A stretch of DNA of 12,935 bases from Alphaproteobacteria bacterium UBA2964 (GTDB lineage: Bacteria; Pseudomonadota; Alphaproteobacteria; MPNO01; UBA2964): assembly GCA_002348425.1 (NCBI GenBank), contig DEBE01000182.1:1-12935 (forward strand). Reading direction: 5' to 3'. The translations under genes and the position numbers were made by a program. Shown one piece after another: positions 1-7,492 of the stretch. The notes beneath the pieces were generated by a model, which was not told where the DNA came from, ran no database searches, and saw only the letters and a list, made by a program, of their open reading frames with translations. Numbering within the stretch: position 1 is the stretch's first letter; the number at the start of each line of letters is the position of its first letter.

Positions 1-183
1 GACATTTCAGATATTGTTAAAATAAATATTTTTTTAACTGATCTTTCACAATTTCCAGCAATCCTCGAATGGCGGCCGAAATTCTTTCAGGAACCCTACC
101 CGGCCGCCACATGCGTCGTAGTTGATTCCATGGTAAGGAAGGACTTGATTATGGAAATAGAAGCTATCGCGATACTCGACTAA
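1..183 (+). CDS. RidA/YjgF/YER057c/UK114 family protein, C-terminal part only
   Basis: An open frame enters from the left edge and ends at TAA 181-183, giving the last 60 residues of a protein. The segment DIVKINIFLTDLSQFPA followed by FF, PYPA-T and EIEAIA is the usual C-terminal half of a RidA-family subunit, a small trimeric fold. Archetypal RidA enzymes hydrolyse reactive enamine/imine intermediates; other branches of the family have different or unknown roles. The arginine that normally follows PA in the PYPAR-T motif, needed for imine deamination in RidA itself, is alanine here (codon 106-108), while the glutamate of EIEAIA is kept. That points to one of the Rid subfamilies lacking this arginine. 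The next gene starts 20 bases downstream on the same strand, so the two are probably cotranscribed. The N-terminus lies outside the window. Confidence 0.85.
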   Translation, partial: DISDIVKINIFLTDLSQFPAILEWRPKFFQEPYPAATCVVVDSMVRKDLIMEIEAIAILD

Positions 184-203
184 CCTCAATCCAAGGAAAC
201 TTT

Positions 204-1232
204 ATGTCAAATCAAGAAGGTGTACTTTTTATTCCCCACGCAGACACCGTAAATTTACTCAGCGCTAAAGAAGCACTTACAATTGCTGAAAATGTTTATC
301 GTATGCAGGGTAAAGGAACCATCATGGCTTCCACGCCGCCCAGCTTTAAGCTCGATGTGGGCAAGCCCTTTCATAATCACTGGCATGTTAAATGCGCTTT
401 ATTAAAGGAAGTTCCAATCACAGGCGTTCGGCTTTACAACTATTTTGACGACGGCAACAGAAATACAGTGGGCCAGCTCGAATGCGGTCGTTATATAATT
501 CTTGCAGATCCAAATACCGGAACAAACAAGGCAATTATTGAAGAACACTGGACTTATGCGATCCGAAGCGCGGCCGCAACCACACTTCCTCTTAAATGGT
601 TGGGCCCTAAGAACCCTAAAATCATTGGAATTGTTGGTGTAGGTACGATGGCAACTAATGCCCTACGCTGTCTTGTAGAGCTTTACGATTGCATTGAAGA
701 AATTCGCTGCACATCAAGAAGCCCTAAAACAAGGCAAGCATTTTCTGAAAAATGGAGTAATGCTTTAGGTATAAACGTTGTACCAAAAAATTCAATAGAG
801 GAGGTAGTTACAGGTGCGGACATTGGCATAGGGGGTACTACCAGCGATGAGATTATGTGCCGAGAACCCTGGTTAAAACCAGGAGGAACTTACGTTTCAT
901 TCTCTCGCCGAGAATTTGACCCTAAGGGTTGGCCTCTAATGGATAAGGTGGTCGTGGATAGTTGGGAAATGAACATGCTAATGAAACATTTTCGGGCCTC
1001 TGCAGAGGCAGGGATCTTTACACATGACATGCTTCACGGTGAAATTCATCAACTTATTAGCGGAGATATCCAAGGACGAGAAAACGACGTGGAGCGCAAC
1101 CTCATACATACCACAGGACTAGTTGCCCACGATATTGCTATGTGCCATTACGTATATGAAAAAGCACTCAAAAAGGGTGTCGGTATCAGGTTGCCTTATA
1201 CAGGCAGCGGAAACCCCGGGCCTATTGATTAA
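204..1232 (+). CDS. Ornithine cyclodeaminase / mu-crystallin family protein
   Basis: The 342-residue product has the layout and length of the OCD/mu-crystallin family. An N-terminal region carries LLSAKEAL (18-25), HVKCALL with the family lysine (K63), and YAIRSAAAT with the family arginine (R121). A Rossmann domain follows, with the dinucleotide-binding loop GVGTMA at 145-150. Members of the family are cytosolic NAD(P)-dependent enzymes: ornithine or alanine deamination, reduction of cyclic imines (pyrroline- or piperideine-carboxylate), or ketimine reduction. The exact substrate is not readable here. The start is supported by AAGGAA at 193-198, five bases before ATG. It sits between a RidA-like gene and a decarboxylase-like gene with short gaps, consistent with an amine or imino-acid catabolic operon. 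True ornithine cyclodeaminase activity is only one of several possibilities. Confidence 0.9.
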   Translation: MSNQEGVLFIPHADTVNLLSAKEALTIAENVYRMQGKGTIMASTPPSFKLDVGKPFHNHWHVKCALLKEVPITGVRLYNYFDDGNRNTVGQLECGRYIILADPNTGTNKAIIEEHWTYAIRSAAATTLPLKWLGPKNPKIIGIVGVGTMATNALRCLVELYDCIEEIRCTSRSPKTRQAFSEKWSNALGINVVPKNSIEEVVTGADIGIGGTTSDEIMCREPWLKPGGTYVSFSRREFDPKGWPLMDKVVVDSWEMNMLMKHFRASAEAGIFTHDMLHGEIHQLISGDIQGRENDVERNLIHTTGLVAHDIAMCHYVYEKALKKGVGIRLPYTGSGNPGPID

Positions 1233-1238
1233 AGGAAA
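1231..1238 (+). promoter_or_regulatory. Ribosome binding site deciding the start of the decarboxylase-like gene
   Basis: AAAGGAAA lies about ten bases before ATG 1249 and overlaps the TAA stop of the preceding gene. It supports ATG 1249 over the longer in-frame opening at 1123, whose extra 42 residues would overlap the OCD-family gene and have no family counterpart. Confidence 0.7.
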
Positions 1239-1248
1239 ATACCAAATA

Positions 1249-2238
1249 ATGTCCAAGAATATTCCTCTAACCTTTGCTTGTGGCGACTATGCCATTACTC
1301 GTCCGTTGATAGATGGCATTGTAAAACCCGATGGCATTGACTTGACAGTGCTCACCGATATGGATTCGACTACCAGGCATTGGCGGTTTTATAACAACCA
1401 AGAATTTGATATGGCGGAAGCATCCTGTTCCACCTATCTCGTCGCCAAGGACCAAAAAAAACCCTTCGATGCAATTCCTGTTTTTCTTCATCGGAGGTTT
1501 AGGCATGGCTTTGTTTTTATCAATTCAAAAGCAAATATAAGGGAACCAAAGGACCTGATTGGAAAAAAGATTGGCATAAAACATTGGCAAGTAACAGCCA
1601 TTCTATGGATGAAGGGGATACTTGAACATGAATATGGTGTGCCACATCGTTCAATTGATTGGTACCAAGAGCTAGACCAGGATATCCCCGTGGAATTACC
1701 CAAAGACATTAAACTGCAAACTTTACCTAACGAGAAATCGGTCGAGACGATGTTAGTAGAGGGTGAGTTGGACGCCTGTATTCATTCATCAATCATTAAA
1801 CCTATTATAAATGGTGACACGCGGGTAACACGGTTGTTTCCAGATTTTAAGCAAGAGGAAATAAACTTCTTTAAAAAAACAGGAATGTTTCCAATCATGC
1901 ATATAACAGGAATTAAAAAAGAATTAGTGGAACAACACCCTTGGATTCCGATCAACATGTATCACGCACTCAACAAAGCGAAGAACATAGCAATGAATGA
2001 AATGGTTAATCCAAGAATTGTACCTCTAGCTTGGTATAGGGAAGCTTGGGAGGAACAGGAACAAATTTTAGGAAATGACCCTTGGGAATATGGCCTTGGT
2101 AAGCAAAATCGAAAAACACTGGACAACATGACCAACTATAGCCTCGAGCAGGGGCTAATTAAAAAGAAACTCACTACAGAAGATTTGTTCATTGACGTAA
2201 GTCAGGGACGAAAAAGAGGTGAGGAATTCCAAATTTAA
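1249..2238 (+). CDS. 4,5-dihydroxyphthalate decarboxylase-like / NMT1-type substrate-binding-fold protein
   Basis: From ATG 1249 the product has 329 residues. The opening PLTFACGDYAITRPLIDG with KPDGIDL, then FRHGFVFIN, EPKDLIGKKIG and TAILWMKGILEHEYGV, matches proteins annotated as 4,5-dihydroxyphthalate decarboxylase (Pht5 type). These share the fold of periplasmic substrate-binding proteins. No signal peptide or lipobox is visible, so the protein is probably cytosolic and may be an enzyme rather than a transporter component. No phthalate dioxygenase or dihydrodiol dehydrogenase gene is nearby, so the phthalate substrate is doubtful and the name should be read as a family label. It follows the OCD-family gene by 16 bases and looks like the last gene of that operon. 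Confidence 0.8.
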   Translation: MSKNIPLTFACGDYAITRPLIDGIVKPDGIDLTVLTDMDSTTRHWRFYNNQEFDMAEASCSTYLVAKDQKKPFDAIPVFLHRRFRHGFVFINSKANIREPKDLIGKKIGIKHWQVTAILWMKGILEHEYGVPHRSIDWYQELDQDIPVELPKDIKLQTLPNEKSVETMLVEGELDACIHSSIIKPIINGDTRVTRLFPDFKQEEINFFKKTGMFPIMHITGIKKELVEQHPWIPINMYHALNKAKNIAMNEMVNPRIVPLAWYREAWEEQEQILGNDPWEYGLGKQNRKTLDNMTNYSLEQGLIKKKLTTEDLFIDVSQGRKRGEEFQI

Positions 2239-2298
2239 ACCTTGTCTAATTTTAGTTTCTTGAAGAATAAAAACAATTAACGTGTAACTTCTTCTTGC

Positions 2299-2327
2299 TT
2301 GACCTTGAAGCGTGTCGGTGCGAAATA
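2299..2327 (+). promoter_or_regulatory. Weak candidate promoter ahead of prfC
   Basis: TTGACC at 2299-2304 is a good -35-like box. Seventeen bases later lies GAAATA (2322-2327), a poor -10. If real, it would place transcription start inside or after the GTG at 2312 and so favour ATG 2354 as the prfC start. The weak -10 makes this tentative. Confidence 0.25.
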
Positions 2328-2353
2328 GCGCGGCGAATTATTTTTTGATAGTT

Positions 2354-3949
2354 ATGATGACAAATTCAAATTCTCCGGTCGCCAGTCGGCGGACTTTCGC
2401 GATTATATCGCACCCTGACGCTGGCAAAACAACTCTTACTGAAAAACTCTTGTTGTTGGGTGGTGCAATACAACTCGCTGGAGCAGTAAAGTCTAGAGGA
2501 GAACAAAGAAGGGCTCACTCTGATTGGATGAAAGTTGAACGGGAACGCGGTATTTCCGTAACGGCTTCTGTAATGACGTTTGAATATGAGGAAAAAACCT
2601 TCAATTTACTCGATACGCCGGGTCATGAGGATTTCTCAGAGGATACCTACCGTGTCCTCACAGCTGTAGACTCAGCCGTAATGGTTATAGATGCGGCACG
2701 CGGCATCGAGGCTCAGACCCGAAAATTATTTGAGGTCTGTCGGTTAAGGGATATGCCGATTACAACCTTTATTAACAAAATGGATAGGGAGGCCCAGGAC
2801 CCTTTTGAACTTTTAGATGAAATCGAGCAAACCCTTCAAATAGAGGTCACGCCCGCCACATGGCCGATAGGAATGGGGCCGCAGTTTATTGGCTGCTACG
2901 ACCTTTTTAATGATCAACTGGTTTTAATGGATAAGAGCGGGCGAGGCGAAAAACCCCATAAGGTTGAGACTTGTAATGGACTTCATGACCCCAAGCTTGA
3001 AAAGCTGCTTCCAAATCATGCTTTCACTGAGTTACGTGAACAAGTCGAGATGATCCGCGGACTTTGCCCCGATTTCAACCCCGCCTCTTATCTAGAAGGA
3101 AACCTAAGCCCGGTATATTTTGGCAGTGCTATCAATTCCTTCGGTGTAGGAGAGTTATTAAAAGGATTGGTTAATCAGGCGCCTTCCCCAAAACCGCAGC
3201 CTTCGGAGCAGAGAGACATCGAACCTAATGAAAAAAAGGTCTCTGGTTTCATATTTAAAATTCAGGCAAATATGGATCCAAAACATAGAGACAGGATCGC
3301 TTTTCTCCGTCTTTGTTCCGGCCATTTTAGACGTGGTATGAAATTGAGGCATGTTCGAACCCAAAAACAACTCGCATTAAACAATGCTGTATTATTTCTT
3401 GCTAGGGACCGGGAACTTGCTGAAGAGGCGTGGGCTGGGGATATTATTGGAATCCCTAACCACGGAAATCTTCATATTGGCGACGCACTGACGGAAGGCG
3501 AAAAACTGAATTTCAAGGGAATACCGAGCTTTGCTCCTGAGCACCTTCAGGCCGCCCGCCCTGTCGACCCAATGAGAGCCAAACACCTTGGAAGAGCTTT
3601 ACAACAACTAGCCGAGGAAGGTGCTGCATCTGTTTTCAAACCAAGGGTTGGGGCAGACTGGATAGTAGGAGTTGTGGGTGTTCTTCAATTTGAAATACTT
3701 GCTGATCGTATAAGAACCGAATATGACGTTCCAGTTCGTTTCGAACCCACTAGTCTCATAACCGCGCGTTGGATAACCTCTAAGGACGAACTCCTTTTGA
3801 AACGATTTGTTCGCTCAAATGAATCTGCACTCGCTGATGATCACAAAGGAAATCCAGTTTTTCTTGCTCGAAACGCTTGGCACCTTGAAAGAGCGGGAGA
3901 CGACTGGCCAGATATTGAATTCTTAGCCACAAAAGAACAAGTGGTTTAA
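2354..3949 (+). CDS. prfC: Peptide chain release factor 3 (RF3), translational GTPase
   Basis: RF3 is the cytosolic GTPase that helps recycle class-I release factors RF1/RF2 from the ribosome after termination. The 531-residue product has the full RF3 layout and nearly the usual length of about 530. The P-loop is SHPDAGKTT (19-27), the switch region ERGISVT (about 64-70), then DTPGHEDFSEDTYR (87-100) and NKMD (141-144), followed by EF-G-like domain II and the RF3-specific C-terminal domain ending in LERAGDDWP. The frame also opens at GTG 2312, but the 14 extra residues have no family counterpart. The double ATG at 2354/2357 gives the normal RF3 N-terminus running into RRTFAIISHPDAGK. No strong Shine-Dalgarno is visible before it, so the exact start is the least certain part. 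It is followed after one base by typA. Confidence 0.96.
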   Translation: MMTNSNSPVASRRTFAIISHPDAGKTTLTEKLLLLGGAIQLAGAVKSRGEQRRAHSDWMKVERERGISVTASVMTFEYEEKTFNLLDTPGHEDFSEDTYRVLTAVDSAVMVIDAARGIEAQTRKLFEVCRLRDMPITTFINKMDREAQDPFELLDEIEQTLQIEVTPATWPIGMGPQFIGCYDLFNDQLVLMDKSGRGEKPHKVETCNGLHDPKLEKLLPNHAFTELREQVEMIRGLCPDFNPASYLEGNLSPVYFGSAINSFGVGELLKGLVNQAPSPKPQPSEQRDIEPNEKKVSGFIFKIQANMDPKHRDRIAFLRLCSGHFRRGMKLRHVRTQKQLALNNAVLFLARDRELAEEAWAGDIIGIPNHGNLHIGDALTEGEKLNFKGIPSFAPEHLQAARPVDPMRAKHLGRALQQLAEEGAASVFKPRVGADWIVGVVGVLQFEILADRIRTEYDVPVRFEPTSLITARWITSKDELLLKRFVRSNESALADDHKGNPVFLARNAWHLERAGDDWPDIEFLATKEQVV

Positions 3950-3950
3950 C

Positions 3951-5792
3951 ATGACCTTTAATATTGAAAATCTTCGCAATATCGCGATTGTCGCTCATGT
4001 TGATCACGGAAAAACAACGATGGTCGATTGTATGCTCCGTCAGACCGGGGTTTATCGTGAAAATCAAGCTGTACAGGAGCAAGCCCTTGATAGTGGCGAC
4101 CTTGAACGTGAACGCGGTATTACAATACTTGCAAAATGTACTTCAGTGGAATGGAAGTCTAAACGTATTAATATTGTAGATACTCCAGGTCACGCAGATT
4201 TTGGTGGAGAAGTTGAACGCATAATATCCATGGTCGATGGTTGTTTGTTGCTAGTTGATGCTGCCGAAGGTCCAATGCCACAAACAAAATTCGTACTTTC
4301 CAAGGTTCTCTCCCAAGGCCTTAAACCGATCGTAATCATCAACAAAGTAGATAGATCAGATGCTCGACCGAATGATGTCTTGGACGAAATATTTGATTTA
4401 TTTGCTGCTTTAGATGCCAACGATCAACAACTAGACTTTCCAGTTCTCTATGGATCATCAAAGGAAGGCTGGCTTGCAGAGGATCCCGAAGGCCCCAAAA
4501 ACTCTCTTGAACCGTTATTTAAGTTGATTGCCGACCATATTCAACCGCCAGTGGTTGAACCGCATGAGCCGTTTCGTATGCTTGTTACAACACTTGAAGC
4601 TAATCCATATCTTGGTCCTATCCTGAGTGGTCGGATTTTATCCGGCTCTATAGTTTCGAATGGAACTGCCAAAGCCATAACGCCTGAAGGCAAACTAATA
4701 GAGCAAACGCGTATCACAAAAATCCTAGCCTATCGCGGCCTAGAGCGTTTACCTGTCGACCGGGCTGAATCCGGTGATATTGTCGGGATTGCTGGTTTCC
4801 AGAAAGCAACTGTGGCCAATACGATCTGTGACTTAGCGGTCTCAGAAGGTCTTTCAGCAAAAGCGATCGACCCTCCCACCTTAGCCGTTACTTTTTCTGT
4901 AAATGACTCACCTTACGCTGGACAAGAAGGGGATAAAGTAACATCGCGTATGATTAGAGACCGACTTCTGCGTGAAGCTGCGGGAAATGTTGCTATAGAA
5001 GTAATTGAGACAGAAGACGGTAGTAGTTATGAAGTCGCTGGCCGGGGAGAATTACAACTCGGTATACTTATAGAGACGATGAGACGAGAGGGTTATGAAA
5101 TTTCAATTAGTCGACCTCGCGTTGTCTTTAAGGAGAACCCCAATACTGGTGAACGCATGGAGCCGATAGAAGAAGTTGTCATCGATGTTGATGAAGAGTT
5201 CTCCGGTATTGTAGTAGAAAAATTATCGGCAAAGCGAAGTGAATTGATCGAGATGAGACCATCTGGTGGCGGAAAACAGAGACTGTTATTTCATGCCCCA
5301 TCGCGGGCACTAATTGGGTACCATGGTGAGTTTTTAACAGACACACGTGGTACAGGCGTCATGCATCGAGTATTTCATAGGTATGAACACGACCGCGGCC
5401 CAATAAGCGGGCGTCGCCGAGGTGTTATAATTTCCACCTCCAAAGGAAATGCTGTTGCTTATGCGCTATGGAATCTTGAAGAAAGGGGCCCCCTATTCGT
5501 TAAACCAAATCAGAAAGTCTATGGCGGCATGTTGATTGGTGAACACAATAAAGGCCAAGACATTGAAGCCAACCCTCTGAAGGCCAAGCAGCTTACAAAT
5601 GTGAGAGCATCTGGGTCAGATGATGCTATTATACTCACACCACCGGTAATTTTTACTCTTGAAAAGGCTATCTCATATATTGCTGACGATGAATTAGTGG
5701 AGGTCACACCACAATCGATCAGACTAAGAAAAAAATTTCTCGATCCAAATGAGCGGAAGCGTGAGGCACGCCGGATCAAGTCTAAGCCTTGA
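3951..5792 (+). CDS. typA: Ribosome-associated GTPase TypA/BipA
   Basis: TypA/BipA is an EF-G-related GTPase that binds the ribosome and assists 50S assembly and growth under stress or cold. The 613-residue product is full length. G1 is AHVDHGKTT (15-23), the switch is ERGITI (54-59), G3 DTPGHADFGG (77-86) and G4 NKVDR (131-135). The family-specific C-terminal domain is present, with GGGKQRLLFHAPSRALIGY and the basic VEVTPQSIRLRKKFLDP tail that contacts the ribosome in known homologues. The LDPNERKR ending resembles alphaproteobacterial TypA. It starts one base after the prfC stop with only a weak AAAAGAA upstream, so translation is probably coupled to prfC. The gene ends facing the DksA-like gene, 84 bases away. 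Confidence 0.96.
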   Translation: MTFNIENLRNIAIVAHVDHGKTTMVDCMLRQTGVYRENQAVQEQALDSGDLERERGITILAKCTSVEWKSKRINIVDTPGHADFGGEVERIISMVDGCLLLVDAAEGPMPQTKFVLSKVLSQGLKPIVIINKVDRSDARPNDVLDEIFDLFAALDANDQQLDFPVLYGSSKEGWLAEDPEGPKNSLEPLFKLIADHIQPPVVEPHEPFRMLVTTLEANPYLGPILSGRILSGSIVSNGTAKAITPEGKLIEQTRITKILAYRGLERLPVDRAESGDIVGIAGFQKATVANTICDLAVSEGLSAKAIDPPTLAVTFSVNDSPYAGQEGDKVTSRMIRDRLLREAAGNVAIEVIETEDGSSYEVAGRGELQLGILIETMRREGYEISISRPRVVFKENPNTGERMEPIEEVVIDVDEEFSGIVVEKLSAKRSELIEMRPSGGGKQRLLFHAPSRALIGYHGEFLTDTRGTGVMHRVFHRYEHDRGPISGRRRGVIISTSKGNAVAYALWNLEERGPLFVKPNQKVYGGMLIGEHNKGQDIEANPLKAKQLTNVRASGSDDAIILTPPVIFTLEKAISYIADDELVEVTPQSIRLRKKFLDPNERKREARRIKSKP

Positions 5793-5861
5793 AGAAATAT
5801 ATGAGCGTGAGAATTAAAATTAAGAAATTCAGCGTAATAGTGCAGCACGCGCCTTAGATTG

Positions 5862-5877
5862 ACTGATTGGTATCAGT
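5862..5877. terminator. Small hairpin between convergent typA and DksA-like genes
   Basis: ACTGAT, loop TGGT, then ATCAGT form a six-pair stem in the short convergent gap, touching the stop codon of the - strand gene. Neither side has a proper T-run, so it is at best a weak bidirectional terminator. Its main support is its position between two converging genes. Confidence 0.25.
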
Positions 5878-6230
5878 TATCTGGCGACCTCGGCACAATT
5901 TATACAGAGTGGTGTCGCAGGGTCATTTTCTAACCTTTCATTAGCTATAGGCTCATCACATGCCATACAATACCCATAATCCTTGCTTTGTATTCTTTTC
6001 AGGGCAGAATTTATCCTCTTTAATTCCAGTTCACGCCGTCGATTAGTTTCTTTTTCCATTGCCTGAAGCTGGATCGCGTCCATGCGGGACAACCGGCCTA
6101 CACGTTGTTGGTCGAGCTCCGTATTTATATTATTTTCTTTACCAATCGAAATTATGGTTAAAAGCTCTTTTTTTTGGGCAATGAGAACTTTCCTCATTTT
6201 CTTTTCATCAATTACGGGAAGGTTACTCAT
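5877..6230 (-). CDS. DksA/TraR-family C4 zinc-finger regulator (short form)
   Basis: The 117-residue product ends in a four-cysteine zinc finger, C88-x2-C91-x17-C109-x2-C112, preceded by a long charged helical region (about 10-80) that should form the DksA-type coiled coil. Proteins of this family insert the coiled coil into the RNA polymerase secondary channel and modulate promoters, some together with ppGpp. The usual acidic tip motif D-x-x-D-x-A of E. coli DksA is not seen. The corresponding place reads VGRLSRMDA, typical of a shorter subfamily, so it should not be called DksA itself. The frame extends upstream to ATG 6257, but ATG 6230 is preferred because AGAGAG lies six bases before it and nothing lies before 6257. 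It is transcribed toward typA and divergently from the transporter genes. Confidence 0.85.
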   Translation of the reverse strand: MSNLPVIDEKKMRKVLIAQKKELLTIISIGKENNINTELDQQRVGRLSRMDAIQLQAMEKETNRRRELELKRINSALKRIQSKDYGYCMACDEPIANERLENDPATPLCINCAEVAR

Positions 6231-6236
6231 CAGGTT

Positions 6237-6242
6237 CTCTCT
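6237..6242 (-). promoter_or_regulatory. Ribosome binding site deciding the start of the DksA-like gene
   Basis: On the - strand AGAGAG lies six bases before ATG 6230. The upstream alternative ATG at 6257 has no purine-rich site in front, so the shorter 117-residue protein is favoured. Confidence 0.5.
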
Positions 6243-6284
6243 GATTGAATTGAACATTCTGAATGCTAAATGAAATATACAAAA

Positions 6285-6290
6285 ATTATA
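6285..6290 (-). promoter_or_regulatory. Candidate -10 box of the DksA-like gene
   Basis: The - strand reads TATAAT exactly, preceded directly by TG. It would give a leader of roughly 45-50 bases to ATG 6230. No good -35 box is visible at 16-18 bases upstream, and the region is AT-rich, so a perfect box could arise by chance. Confidence 0.35.
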
Positions 6291-6365
6291 CAGATTTTAA
6301 TTTACCTATCTTTGATTTCCAAAGACACCAAAAAATTCCTCTATCAAATATGTGTCATACAAGCC

Positions 6366-6394
6366 TTGACCTACATTATTAAATCTCTAACGAT
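6366..6394 (+). promoter_or_regulatory. Candidate promoter of the TTT transporter operon
   Basis: TTGACC (6366-6371) matches the -35 consensus at five of six positions. Seventeen bases later AACGAT (6389-6394) matches -10 at three positions. It lies about 55 bases before the binding-protein gene in the only sizeable divergent gap of the window. No clear operator palindrome was found beside it. Confidence 0.35.
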
Positions 6395-6449
6395 GTCACT
6401 GATTAATATTAAATTAAAAGAATTTAATTATGGGTAAGGGGGAAATAAA

Positions 6450-7475
6450 ATGGATAATGATAAAACAAATGTAACGCGCCGCCGTTTTATAAAAGGAGCA
6501 AGTGCAACAGCGGGGGCAGGTGCTCTCGGTATGCTACCTATTCAAATGGCATTTGCGGCTGCATTCCCAGACAGGAACATACAAATTTTCGTACCAACCC
6601 GCGCAGGGGGCGGAGCTGATAGGAATATGCGTGCCTTTACAAGTGTCTGGAAGAACTACCTTAAAACAAATTTTGAAGCAGGATTTTATCCGGGTGCTGC
6701 TGGTCGTGTTGGCTATGAGACTTATATGGGTAAAGCCAAGGCAGACTGCTATAACCTGATTTTTGGTAATATGGGTCCCGAGGTTTTAAACTGGGTTGTA
6801 AAAAAACCAACGTTTGATCTCAGAAGTTTTCTTTACATTGCACAGGTTGATCAAGACCCCGGAGTTGTTTTCGTTAGTAAGAAAAACAAAAAACTAAAAA
6901 CTATTGATGACATAGTAAAAGAAGGAAAAAAACGTACACTGAACGTTGGTGTCAGCCGACTAGCTCACCCAGCGTCCCTTGGCGTTCTTGCCCTTGGCCG
7001 TCATACGGGAGCCAAGTTTAACCTTGTTCCCCTTTCGGGAGGTAGAAATACTCGTGCAGGCGTTGGTACAGGGGAAATGGATTTCGGAGCCCTACCCTCA
7101 GGTAGTGTCGTACGGAAACAAAAACAATTCGATATTGTAGCAGTATTCGACAAGGAAAACCCTTTACCAAATAGAATGAAAAAGGCTGTCGTAGTTAACA
7201 ATCACTTCGGCATGAAATTGCCACCTCTATACGCTGGTGCACGCGCTTTTGGCATTAAGAGAGAAGCGATTGAAAAATTTCCTGACCGTTACAAGATCCT
7301 CACCGATACTTTGCAAAAGGTTTATACCGACCCGGCATATAAAAAAGCCGTAAAAAAAACCAAAGCTCCATGGAAATATATACGCTATGGTTCGCCATCA
7401 GATTGTGAAAAATATGTCAAATATATTACCGCGATTGGTGAACAGTATAAATCACTTCTAACTGGAAAGTCTTAG
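6450..7475 (+). CDS. Tripartite tricarboxylate transporter (TTT) periplasmic binding protein, TctC/Bug family, Tat signal
   Basis: The 341-residue product is the extracytoplasmic solute receptor of a TTT system, which captures small, usually carboxylated ligands in the periplasm for the TctA/TctB membrane pair. Residues 1-38 form a twin-arginine signal: TRRRFIK at 9-15, a small-residue hydrophobic stretch, and a likely cleavage site near AFA-A at 36-38. The mature start FPDRNIQIFVPTRAGGGADRNMR carries the family's early glycine-rich ligand loop, and PGAAGRVGYE follows. AAGGGGGA at 6436-6443 is a strong ribosome binding site six bases before ATG. The membrane genes follow on the same strand after a large hairpin, the normal TctC-TctB-TctA order. 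The ligand cannot be told from sequence; the adjoining hydrolases suggest an amide, ester or ureido acid. Confidence 0.9.
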   Translation: MDNDKTNVTRRRFIKGASATAGAGALGMLPIQMAFAAAFPDRNIQIFVPTRAGGGADRNMRAFTSVWKNYLKTNFEAGFYPGAAGRVGYETYMGKAKADCYNLIFGNMGPEVLNWVVKKPTFDLRSFLYIAQVDQDPGVVFVSKKNKKLKTIDDIVKEGKKRTLNVGVSRLAHPASLGVLALGRHTGAKFNLVPLSGGRNTRAGVGTGEMDFGALPSGSVVRKQKQFDIVAVFDKENPLPNRMKKAVVVNNHFGMKLPPLYAGARAFGIKREAIEKFPDRYKILTDTLQKVYTDPAYKKAVKKTKAPWKYIRYGSPSDCEKYVKYITAIGEQYKSLLTGKS

Positions 7476-7492
7476 AGTTAAGTTTAGTTTTA

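Noticed and set aside
1123..1248. N-terminal extension of the decarboxylase-like frame into the OCD-family gene
   Set aside because: It overlaps the end of a well-supported gene and lies upstream of a good ribosome binding site at 1231-1238.
2257..2267. TTCTTGAAGAA palindrome after the decarboxylase-like gene, considered as a terminator
   Set aside because: The arms leave no usable loop and there is no GC-rich stem or T-run; only a short AT-rich palindrome.
2312..2353. GTG at 2312 as an upstream start of prfC, adding 14 residues
   Set aside because: The added residues have no counterpart in RF3 proteins, and a possible promoter overlaps them; the ATG pair at 2354/2357 gives the normal N-terminus.
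5801..5857. Possible 18-residue peptide gene after typA
   Set aside because: Very short, no convincing ribosome binding site and no recognisable sequence; open frames of this size occur by chance.
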